Assembly: GCA_027451085.1 (NCBI GenBank)
Contig: DAIDKA010000258.1
Span: 1-22,743, forward strand
Direction: 5' to 3'
Origin: Gammaproteobacteria bacterium
GTDB lineage: Bacteria > Pseudomonadota > Gammaproteobacteria > Steroidobacterales > Steroidobacteraceae
Length of the DNA: 22,743 nt
Positions within the stretch are counted from its first letter, which is position 1. Each line of letters starts with the position of its first letter. Shown one piece after another: positions 7,027 to 13,365 of this stretch. The notes under the pieces were generated by a model. That model was not told the DNA's origin and made no database searches. It was given only the letters and a program-made list of their open reading frames with translations. Both the position numbers and the translations under genes were made by a program.

Positions 7027-9138
7027 ATGGCGCAGAATTTCAAGGGCCGCGGCGCGCTGTCGAGCCCGCCCGGGCGGTTCGATGCCACCCGCACCGAAGC
7101 CGTGGACGACGGCTGGTACGCGCAGGAACTGCCCGACAGCATCGCAACCCGGGTGATGCCGGAGCGCGCGCGCTCGATCATCAGCACCAATGACTCGCCG
7201 GACATCCCGTTCGAGCAGTCGATCAATCCGTACCGGGGATGCGAGCACGGATGTCCATACTGCGTCAGTGGCGATACCCCCATATTGCTGGCCGATGGCA
7301 CGACGCGGCCCATCGGGGCATTGCGCGTCGGCCAGGAAATCTATGGCACCGTCCGCCAGGGCTGGTACCGAAGGTACGTCAAGACCACCGTGCTGGCGCA
7401 CTGGAGCGTCGTCAAGCCGGCTTATCGGATCACGCTCGAAGATGGCACTGAGCTGGTTGCAGGGCCGGATCATCGTTTCCTGACCGAGCGTGGCTGGAAG
7501 TTCGTGACCGGCACAGAACAAGGGCGCGATACCCGCCCACACCTGACAGTCAACAACAAGCTGATGGGTGTCGGGGCCTTTGCGGCCCCAATTGAGAAAG
7601 ACCGGGATTTTCGCTGGGGATATCTATGCGGAATGATCCGCGGCGACGGAACCCTGGGTGACTATTCGTATCCCCGTAACGGACAGGGTGGATCGAGGAT
7701 TACCAGCTTCAGATTGGCACTGTGCGATGACGAGGCGCTGGAACGGGCACACTTTTTCCTGAGCCTGGAGAGGCTCGAAACAAACCGGTTCCGTTTTACC
7801 GCAGGGTCGGATACGCACCGTCCCATGTATGCCATCCGCACCTCTGCGTGTGACAAGGTGAATCAGATCTGGCGGATCATCGCCTGGTCACCGGCGCCGT
7901 CGAAGTCGTGGTACGCCGGCTTTCTGTCAGGGATGTTCGATGCGGAAGGTGGCTACAGTGGCGGAATCCTCCGAATCTCGAACACCGATCCAGCGATCAT
8001 CAGCAGGCTCGCTGAAGCCTTGGCGGTTTTCGGCTTCAGGTTTGTTCTGGAGCATGTGTCCCACCAGGATCGCAAGCCGGTGACCGTGGTCAGAGTGGTC
8101 GGTGGATTGTGTGAGCATCTGCGGTTCTTCCACAGCTTCGATCCGGTCATCAGCCGCAAACGGGACATCACCGGTCAGACCGTCAGAAGTGCAGCCAGGC
8201 TCGGGGTGATCTCGGTTGTGAAGCTGGGCAGAGCGATGCGCCTGTATGACATCACCACTGCCACGGGTGACTTCATCGCCAATGGCATAGTCAGCCACAA
8301 CTGCTATGCCCGCCCCAGTCACGCCTACATGGGACTCTCGCCGGGCCTCGATTTTGAAACCGACATCTTCTACAAGCAGGACGCGGCGATGCTGCTCCGC
8401 GCTGAACTCGGCAAGCGCGGCTACGTCTGCAAGCCCATCACTCTCGGCGCCAACACCGATCCGTATCAGCCGCTTGAAAGGAAACTGAAGGTAACGCGTT
8501 CCATTCTCGAAGTGCTGCGCGACTGCCATCACCCGCTGACGATCGTCACCAAAGGCGTGCTGGTCCTGCGCGACCTGGACCTTCTTGCTGAACTTGCGCG
8601 CGACGGGCTGGTCAGTGTCATGGTGTCCCTCACCACGCTGGATCCCGAGGTCAAACGCATCATGGAACCCCGCGCGGCGGCGCCTCAGGCGCGCCTGCGC
8701 ATGATCCGCGAACTCACCGCCGCCGGTGTGCCCACCGGCGTGCTGGTGGCGCCGGTCATTCCAGTGATCAACGATGAGGAACTGGAGGACCTGGTGGCCG
8801 CGGCGGCGCGGGCCGGGGCGGTCCGCGCCGGCTATGTGGTGCTGCGGCTGCCGCACGAAGTCAAGGATTTGTTCCGGGAATGGCTGGCCGAGCACTACCC
8901 GCTGCGGGCTGCACACGTCATGTCCCTGGTGCAGGACCTGCGTGGCGGTCGTGACAATGATCCGCGCTTCGGTGTCCGCATGCGTGGCGCGGGACCCTTC
9001 GCCGAGCTGTTGCGCCGGCGCTTTGAGCTGGCACGGCGGCGCGCGGGCCTGGGATCCGGACGCATGCCAGCATTGTCCACGACGCTGTTCAGGCCGCCGG
9101 GAGGCATGTCCGGGCAGATGGGCTTCGATTTTCTGTGA
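7027..9138 (+). CDS. PA0069-family radical SAM protein (SplB-like), intein-containing precursor
   Basis: The precursor has 703 residues. Extein residues 1-78 and 426-703 make a 356-residue radical SAM protein of the PA0069/Rv2578c type (COG1533, related to spore photoproduct lyase SplB). The opening KGRGALSSPPGRF, the ERARSIISTNDSPDIPFEQSINPYRGCEHGC block and CYARPSHAYMGLSPGLDFET are typical of the family. The [4Fe-4S]/SAM motif is C72-x3-C76-x2-C, with the third Cys supplied by C426 after splicing. The enzyme presumably generates a 5'-deoxyadenosyl radical; its substrate is unknown, and a DNA-repair role is suggested by homology and by the LexA box, not proven. The C-terminus QMGFDFL resembles a beta-clamp-binding motif. 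The start at 7027 is fixed by family alignment although no ribosome binding site is visible. I recall PA0069 being in the P. aeruginosa SOS regulon, which should be verified. Confidence 0.93.
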   Translation: MAQNFKGRGALSSPPGRFDATRTEAVDDGWYAQELPDSIATRVMPERARSIISTNDSPDIPFEQSINPYRGCEHGCPYCVSGDTPILLADGTTRPIGALRVGQEIYGTVRQGWYRRYVKTTVLAHWSVVKPAYRITLEDGTELVAGPDHRFLTERGWKFVTGTEQGRDTRPHLTVNNKLMGVGAFAAPIEKDRDFRWGYLCGMIRGDGTLGDYSYPRNGQGGSRITSFRLALCDDEALERAHFFLSLERLETNRFRFTAGSDTHRPMYAIRTSACDKVNQIWRIIAWSPAPSKSWYAGFLSGMFDAEGGYSGGILRISNTDPAIISRLAEALAVFGFRFVLEHVSHQDRKPVTVVRVVGGLCEHLRFFHSFDPVISRKRDITGQTVRSAARLGVISVVKLGRAMRLYDITTATGDFIANGIVSHNCYARPSHAYMGLSPGLDFETDIFYKQDAAMLLRAELGKRGYVCKPITLGANTDPYQPLERKLKVTRSILEVLRDCHHPLTIVTKGVLVLRDLDLLAELARDGLVSVMVSLTTLDPEVKRIMEPRAAAPQARLRMIRELTAAGVPTGVLVAPVIPVINDEELEDLVAAAARAGAVRAGYVVLRLPHEVKDLFREWLAEHYPLRAAHVMSLVQDLRGGRDNDPRFGVRMRGAGPFAELLRRRFELARRRAGLGSGRMPALSTTLFRPPGGMSGQMGFDFL
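7261..8301 (+). mobile_element. Intein with LAGLIDADG homing endonuclease domain
   Basis: This is an in-frame 347-residue insertion (precursor residues 79-425) in the radical SAM gene. The N-terminal splicing block starts with Cys1 (C79-VSGDTPILLADG), block B is GPDHRFLTERGW, and the C-terminal block is LYDITTATGDFIANGIVSHN with penultimate His424 and terminal Asn425, followed by the +1 nucleophile C426. Two LAGLIDADG motifs (LCGMIRGDG at 200-208 and LSGMFDAEG at 300-308) with acidic D207 and E307 indicate a DOD-type homing endonuclease, apparently intact. Sixty-base samples counted by hand inside the intein gave 53-63% G+C, against 73% in a sample from the downstream extein, consistent with separate origin. 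The related Rv2578c family is known to carry inteins. Removal would restore CEHGCPY-CYARPSH exactly. Confidence 0.95.
9115..9132 (+). other. Candidate beta-clamp-binding hexapeptide at radical SAM C-terminus
   Basis: These bases encode QMGFDF, followed by one Leu and the stop. The pattern resembles the bacterial clamp-binding consensus QLxLxF with conservative changes, at an unstructured C-terminal tail where such motifs usually lie. Confidence 0.4.
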
Positions 9139-9264
9139 CCGTGCCGGTGTCAATCCCTGAACCACGAGCGCCTGGCGGGAGTTATGGAATGTGTCACGTG
9201 GGTGTCAGCTGTCTTTCCGTCCACTTACCGGTACCTCGTTACGGACGCCAGCCCCCGAAACTCA

Positions 9265-9270
9265 TACAAT
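9265..9270 (+). promoter_or_regulatory. Possible -10 element for the GGDEF-EAL gene
   Basis: TACAAT is one base from the sigma70 -10 consensus and lies 78 bases before the chosen start codon. No convincing -35 is visible at 16-18 bases upstream. The rest of the 210-base gap 9139-9348 shows no other recognised signal. Confidence 0.35.
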
Positions 9271-9348
9271 AGGGCCTCATTTACCGAGGCGCGCCGCATC
9301 CAGCCGTTCGCCCCCTTCACCGCAAACCGTAAGGAAATCAAAACCCGG

Positions 9349-11496
9349 ATGTTTCGGACGGCCATCAAAAGCCGGATGATCCGCCACATTGCCCTGACGG
9401 TGACGTTTTGCACCATCGGCCCGATGTCGCTGGTTGCATGGCTGGCGCACATGGCGCCCGGCCTGTCCCTGCCGGCGCTGTGGCTGGCCGGGTCCGTCGT
9501 GGCATTGTTGTGCGCTGGAGCAGCGGTGATCCATATGGTGCGCCGCTACATGCCCGGCATCCAGGCGTTGTTGCACGGCCTGCAACAGCTGGGCGGCGAG
9601 GGTGGGTCGCAACTTGCGGACGCTGGCAGGGACGACTGGCGCACCATGATTGGTGCCTTCAACCGTGCCTCCGCTGCCCTGCAGGAGCGCAACCTGAGTC
9701 TGCAGGTCCTGGGTGAAATCGACCGCCTGCTGCTGGCAGCCGATGACCTGGAGCAGGCGGTGGATGCGATTCTCACGCGTGTGCAGCGCATGACCGCCTG
9801 CCACACCGCCGCCATCGTGCTGCGTGACACCGAGGCCTGCGCGCGCGGGCGTGTCTTCATGGCCTCGGACCGGGACTCGGGGCTGCCCCTCAGCCGCGTC
9901 GCGCTCGATGAACGCATGATGGCGACCCTGGCAGCTGCAACCTCCGGACTCACGGTTACGCGCTGCGAGGAAGTGCGCCACAGCTTCCTGCGTCCGCTGC
10001 GGGACCAGGGCGCCGAGTTCTTCTGGGTCTGGCCCGTGCTGCTGAACGATGGGTTGCGAGCGATTCTTGCCGTCGGTTTTTCCGAGGCTCCCGGCACCGG
10101 CGCCCAGCTGGCCCAGGCTGGCACCGAACTGGTGCAGCGCCTGGGTGTGGTGCTGGCGCGCAGTGCGCGCGAGGAGCAACTGTATCGCCAGGCCCACTAC
10201 GACCCGCTGACCGGTCTTCCCAATCGCGTCCTGTTCGCCAGCACGCTGTCACCGGAGATCGACAGCGCGGTGGCGGGCATGGCCCGGGGCAGCGTGCTGT
10301 ACGTCGATCTCGATCACTTCAAGAAGGTGAATGATACGGCGGGTCATGCGGCTGGCGACCAGCTGCTGTGCATAGCGGCCCAGCGCCTGCGGGCCTGCGT
10401 CAAGGAGCACGATACGGTCGCCCGCCTGGGTGGCGATGAGTTCGCCGTGATCCTGCGTGATGTCGATTCCACGCACGCCGCCGCCGCCGTGGGCGAACGC
10501 ATCGTGGAATCGCTGCGGCAGGCGGTGCGCATCGGCGGGCGCGACCACTACATCTGCGCCAGCATCGGCATGGCGATGTATCCCGAGGATGGCGCCAGCA
10601 TCGAAGAACTGCTGCGCAACGCGGACACCGCCATGTACCGCGCCAAGGATCTGGGCCGCGGCCGGGCAGTGGCCTATGACCTTGCCATGGGAGGGGCCAA
10701 GCCCGCACCTACGCAGACGGGCCTGCAGCTGGCGCTGCGGCAGCGTGAGTTCTCGCTGTTCTACCAGCCGCAGTACGCCACCAGCGACGGTGCGCTCACG
10801 GGCCTGGAAGGGCTGCTGCGCTGGCAGACCCAGCGCTCCGGCATGCGCGTGCCGGGCGACTTCGTGCCCGCGGCCGAGGAAAGCGGCCTCATCGTCGACA
10901 TCGGCGGCTGGGTGCTCGAGGCGGCTTGCGAGCAGCTGGCGCAGTGGCGGGCGCAGGGCCTGGAGCCCCCGCCGCTGTCGCTGAACGTTTCGGCGCGCCA
11001 GCTGCGGCATCCTGGATTCGTGGGCGCCGTGCGGCGTGCGCTGACCCATCACGGACTGCCGGCCCAGCTGCTTGAACTCGATATTGAGGAACCCGCATTT
11101 GCCGACCCGGAGTGCGTGCGGATCGTCGGTCGGCTGACGACACTCGGGGTGCGCCTGGCGCTCGATGGTTTCAGCACCAGCTACGCCTCGCTGTCGTATC
11201 TGCGGCAGCACCCCCTGAGCTGCGTGAAGCTGGATCGCGCCTTCCTCAACAACGTGCCGGGCGATGCGACGGCGGCGCAGCTGGTGGAGACGGTCATCGT
11301 GATCGCGCACTCTCTGGGCAAACGCGTGGTGGCCGAAGGCATCGAGACCATCGAGCAGCTGGACTTCCTGCGTGAGCGGGGTTGCGACAGCGTGCAGGGC
11401 TTCTATCTTGCGAAACCACTGCAGGTTGCGGCGATGACGGAGCTGCTGTCCTCGCGCGCCGGCCATGAAGCGCTGGAAACACGCGCCGTGGTCTGA
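9349..11496 (+). CDS. Membrane-bound GAF-GGDEF-EAL cyclic-di-GMP protein
   Basis: The product has 715 residues from the ATG at 9349. The frame is open from 9184, but 9349 follows a purine run (AAGGAAA, somewhat distant) and gives a sensible N-terminus. Two membrane segments (about 13-35 and 40-62) are followed by a linker, a GAF-like sensory domain (about 120-275), a GGDEF domain with DPLTGLPNR at 285 and intact G361-GDEF-365, and an EAL domain (about 460-710). The cyclase site is complete, so synthesis of cyclic-di-GMP at the membrane is expected. The inhibitory RxxD site reads KEHD. The EAL domain is altered: EAL is EGL (487-489) and DDFGTGYSS is DGFSTSYAS (606-614), losing one metal-binding Asp, while N546, K627 and E663 remain. 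Phosphodiesterase activity is therefore doubtful. A cyclic-di-GMP riboswitch lies 244 bases past its stop. Confidence 0.93.
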   Translation: MFRTAIKSRMIRHIALTVTFCTIGPMSLVAWLAHMAPGLSLPALWLAGSVVALLCAGAAVIHMVRRYMPGIQALLHGLQQLGGEGGSQLADAGRDDWRTMIGAFNRASAALQERNLSLQVLGEIDRLLLAADDLEQAVDAILTRVQRMTACHTAAIVLRDTEACARGRVFMASDRDSGLPLSRVALDERMMATLAAATSGLTVTRCEEVRHSFLRPLRDQGAEFFWVWPVLLNDGLRAILAVGFSEAPGTGAQLAQAGTELVQRLGVVLARSAREEQLYRQAHYDPLTGLPNRVLFASTLSPEIDSAVAGMARGSVLYVDLDHFKKVNDTAGHAAGDQLLCIAAQRLRACVKEHDTVARLGGDEFAVILRDVDSTHAAAAVGERIVESLRQAVRIGGRDHYICASIGMAMYPEDGASIEELLRNADTAMYRAKDLGRGRAVAYDLAMGGAKPAPTQTGLQLALRQREFSLFYQPQYATSDGALTGLEGLLRWQTQRSGMRVPGDFVPAAEESGLIVDIGGWVLEAACEQLAQWRAQGLEPPPLSLNVSARQLRHPGFVGAVRRALTHHGLPAQLLELDIEEPAFADPECVRIVGRLTTLGVRLALDGFSTSYASLSYLRQHPLSCVKLDRAFLNNVPGDATAAQLVETVIVIAHSLGKRVVAEGIETIEQLDFLRERGCDSVQGFYLAKPLQVAAMTELLSSRAGHEALETRAVV

Positions 11497-11542
11497 GAGA
11501 GCGGCCCGCCGGCCCTTCGCTGCAGGACAGCACTACCCCAAG

Positions 11543-11571
11543 CCTGGCCACAGTTTATGTCTGGTTCCAGG
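11543..11571 (+). terminator. Hairpin downstream of the GGDEF-EAL gene
   Basis: CCTGGCCA (11543-11550) can pair with TGG (11562-11564) and CCAGG (11567-11571), giving an 8-bp stem with a 2-base bulge. It lies 46 bases past the stop codon. It lacks a T tract, so rho-independent termination is uncertain and it may instead protect the mRNA 3' end. Confidence 0.3.
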
Positions 11572-11572
11572 G

Positions 11573-11668
11573 GCGGACTGCGGCCCGGTTCACGTTTCTT
11601 ATGTCGTGTCGCGGCATGTCCTGATGCGACGTAATTCACACCGGGACACATTCTGCGAGCCAGTCCGC
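11573..11668. repeat. 8-base inverted repeat in the leader ahead of the riboswitch
   Basis: GCGGACTG (11573-11580) and CAGTCCGC (11661-11668) are exact reverse complements 80 bases apart. A smaller GTCGC/GCGAC pair lies between them. The 244-base gap 11497-11740 otherwise holds no gene I can support. A TTGACC at 11680-11685 could be a -35, but no matching -10 is convincing. Confidence 0.4.
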
Positions 11669-11740
11669 AGTTTCGTCCCTTGACCCCCCGGACCTTCATT
11701 GCAGAAACTGCATGCCACGTGTGGTCGGCAGTTTTTTGCC

Positions 11741-11823
11741 GGTCACCAAGGGCAAACCCGTCGAAAGACGGGGACGCAAAGCCACCGGTCTAACGGATTC
11801 GTTCCTATGACGGCGGGGTTGCC
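11741..11823 (+). ncRNA. Cyclic-di-GMP class I (GEMM-I) riboswitch aptamer
   Basis: The conserved core is present in order: AAGGGCAAACC (11748-11758), a P2 stem CCCGTC/GACGGG capped by a GAAA tetraloop (11757-11772), the invariant GGGACGCAAAGCC (about 11771-11783), a CTAA...CTATG tetraloop-receptor region (11790-11809), and GGGTTGCC at the 3' end. P1 forms between GGTCACC (11741-11747) and GGTTGCC (11817-11823) with one mismatch. This matches the Vibrio Vc2 fold, which binds cyclic-di-GMP. It lies 86 bases upstream of the SPOR-like gene on the same strand and just downstream of a gene for a probable cyclic-di-GMP synthase, as expected for a functional sensor. The call rests on memory of the consensus, with no covariance search. 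Confidence 0.94.
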
Positions 11824-11838
11824 ACGAGGCGCTGTGTT

Positions 11839-11863
11839 GGGGAACGCAGACGCCGGCTTCCCC
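11839..11863 (+). promoter_or_regulatory. Candidate anti-sequestor hairpin of the riboswitch
   Basis: GGGGAA (11839-11844) is the exact complement of TTCCCC (11858-11863). This pairing uses the same TTCCCC needed by the ribosome-site hairpin, so the two structures exclude each other. Confidence 0.4.
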
Positions 11864-11909
11864 CGACCCTGGACGGCCGTGACTTCCGTGGCAGCAACCG
11901 GGGAAAGCC
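11855..11909 (+). promoter_or_regulatory. Ribosome-site sequestering hairpin, riboswitch expression platform
   Basis: GGCTTCCCCCG (11855-11865) pairs with CGGGGAAAGCC (11899-11909) at 10 of 11 positions, with one C-A mismatch. The 3' arm contains the GGGGAA purine run that serves as Shine-Dalgarno sequence and ends at the base before the ATG at 11910. Formation of this stem should block translation, which points to translational control. A further alternative pairing joins the P1 3' arm GGTTGC (11817-11822) with GCAACC (11894-11899). Confidence 0.7.
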
Positions 11910-13343
11910 ATGACACCGCAAACGCTGCCGAGCGCAGACCCTGAACTCGGACCCGCACGCCAGGCCGCCACGCCCGGCACGGATCAGTTCGTCATCAATC
12001 TCAGTTCCTCCACCACGCCCATGGCCTTGCAGCAGCCACAGGACCCGCAGCTGCGCCACTTCAAATTTTTCATCAGCCGCCGCCAGGAAGACGGCCGCGA
12101 GCGCTTCCGCCTGCACATGGGGTACTTCGACTCTCTGCTCCAGGCCGAGGACATGCTGCAGCTGGTGCGCGAGATTTATCCCAGCGCCTGGGCGAGTGAG
12201 GCGCCGGGCAGGAAGCTGCGCGCGCGGCAGGCCGAGACTGTTTCCGCGTCCGCTGCAGTTGCCTCTGAGCCGGCGGCGCCCACGGCTGCAGCGCCGGCAT
12301 CTGCCCCTGCACCAGCGCCTGCTCCTGCTCCTGCACCGGCGTCGGCATCAGCGCAGGCTGTGGGCACTGCGACCGCGGCACGCACGTCGGACACCCGAAG
12401 CCGGCGCGCGCCGGTACCACTGGCAGCCCGTTCAAATGTCCGCGAAGTGATGGCGGCGCTGGATGAGGATACGCCGCCGGCGGCCGCGGCCAATGCCTCG
12501 TTGAGCGACTCCCAGGTGCTGCGTGTGCTCGAGGGCGCACCGTCGGACACCGGCATTCAGATGATGCGACCGGAGGAGACCGGAACCTTCGCCGCGATCA
12601 AACAAGCCGTCCAGGCCAAGGCGCCCGTGGCTTTCGCCATCCAGCTGCAATGGTCAGTGCAGCCGGTGGATGCCACTCGCGTCCCGCCGCTCGCCATCTT
12701 CAGCGCCTACACGCTCTATACCGTGGAGGGCAATCGCGACGGCCGGCGCTGGTACGGACTGCGGTTGGGGTTCTTTACTGATGCCCATTCCGCCAAGCAG
12801 GTGGCCCAGTACGTGCGTTCAGAGTTCGCCTCGGTTGCCGTGGTGCCAGTCAGCGAAAAAGAGCGCAATGGAGCCTCCGGCGCCGCTGCGGCGCCTGCCG
12901 CCGCCATATCCAGCCCCGCCCAAGTGCCCTTGCCCCCGCAGGCTGCGCCAGCCAGCGCCACGCTGGCGCGGTTGCCGGAGCAGTCCGCCGAATTCAAGCT
13001 GTTCGACGATGAGCCTCGCACGCCGCCGACGGGGATCGATCCGGCCACCGGTGCCCTGGCCGCCGCCAGTTCTGTCGCCAGACCCGTTGCGGCTCCTGCG
13101 CCTGAGGCCAAGCCTGGCGCGGGCGCCTCGCGCGGCAAGCGCGTGCAGGCCGGCGAGAAGCGCAGACCGGAGACGCTGGAGGAGACGCTGGAAATCCTGG
13201 GAGCCGATGCGCTGAGCGTCGAGGGCCCCAAGACCCAGGCTGGCAGCCACGTCAAACACCTGAGCGTAAAGACCGAGAAGCGCGACTCTCGCCTCAGCCG
13301 CCTGTTCGGCCGGATGGGCGATCGCAGCTCCGCGATCCGCTAG
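11910..13343 (+). CDS. Unnamed protein with two SPOR-like domains, under riboswitch control
   Basis: The product has 477 residues and belongs to no family I can name. Residues about 49-98 (FKFFISRR, FRLHMGYFDSLLQAEDMLQLV) and about 240-318 (YTLYTVEGNRDGRRWYGLRLGFFTDAHSAKQVAQYV, given here in parts, ending VVPVSEKE) resemble SPOR domains: a charged strand, an R-x-G-[FY]-F turn, then a helix and a closing strand. SPOR domains usually bind denuded peptidoglycan, but no signal peptide or membrane segment is visible here, so a cytoplasmic role or non-peptidoglycan ligand is possible. Ala/Pro-rich linkers (about 110-150 and 320-350) separate domains, and the C-terminus is basic. The start at 11910 is fixed by the riboswitch and hairpin directly upstream. 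The product is probably an effector of the sessile/motile switch; that is inference from regulation only. Confidence 0.85.
   Translation: MTPQTLPSADPELGPARQAATPGTDQFVINLSSSTTPMALQQPQDPQLRHFKFFISRRQEDGRERFRLHMGYFDSLLQAEDMLQLVREIYPSAWASEAPGRKLRARQAETVSASAAVASEPAAPTAAAPASAPAPAPAPAPAPASASAQAVGTATAARTSDTRSRRAPVPLAARSNVREVMAALDEDTPPAAAANASLSDSQVLRVLEGAPSDTGIQMMRPEETGTFAAIKQAVQAKAPVAFAIQLQWSVQPVDATRVPPLAIFSAYTLYTVEGNRDGRRWYGLRLGFFTDAHSAKQVAQYVRSEFASVAVVPVSEKERNGASGAAAAPAAAISSPAQVPLPPQAAPASATLARLPEQSAEFKLFDDEPRTPPTGIDPATGALAAASSVARPVAAPAPEAKPGAGASRGKRVQAGEKRRPETLEETLEILGADALSVEGPKTQAGSHVKHLSVKTEKRDSRLSRLFGRMGDRSSAIR
12300..12347 (+). repeat. Ala-Pro low-complexity tract
   Basis: A run of GCN/CCN codons encodes a (Ala-Pro)n linker at residues about 131-146 of the SPOR-like protein. 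Such tracts vary in length between strains and act as flexible spacers. Confidence 0.7.
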
Positions 13344-13365
13344 CACCAGGGCGCAGGCGGCGCTG

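Noticed and set aside
7927..9165. 412-codon minus-strand frame opposite the radical SAM gene
   Set aside because: It is antisense to the intein and C-extein, with no domain features; a shadow of GC-rich codon use.
9184..9348. N-terminal extension of the GGDEF-EAL protein from the ATG at 9184
   Set aside because: The extension is not protein-like, contains a good -10 hexamer (TACAAT), and the ATG at 9349 leads directly into the membrane segments.
10249..11466. 405-codon minus-strand frame opposite the GGDEF-EAL gene
   Set aside because: Same reason: antisense to a clear gene, with shadow-type composition.
11726..11741. CGGCA-T-rich-TGCCG as a rho-independent terminator before the riboswitch
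   Set aside because: The T run lies in the loop rather than after the stem, and the 3' arm runs into the first base of the aptamer P1.
12300..12347. Short tandem repeat considered as a CRISPR or regulatory repeat
   Set aside because: It is in-frame Ala-Pro coding sequence with no spacers.
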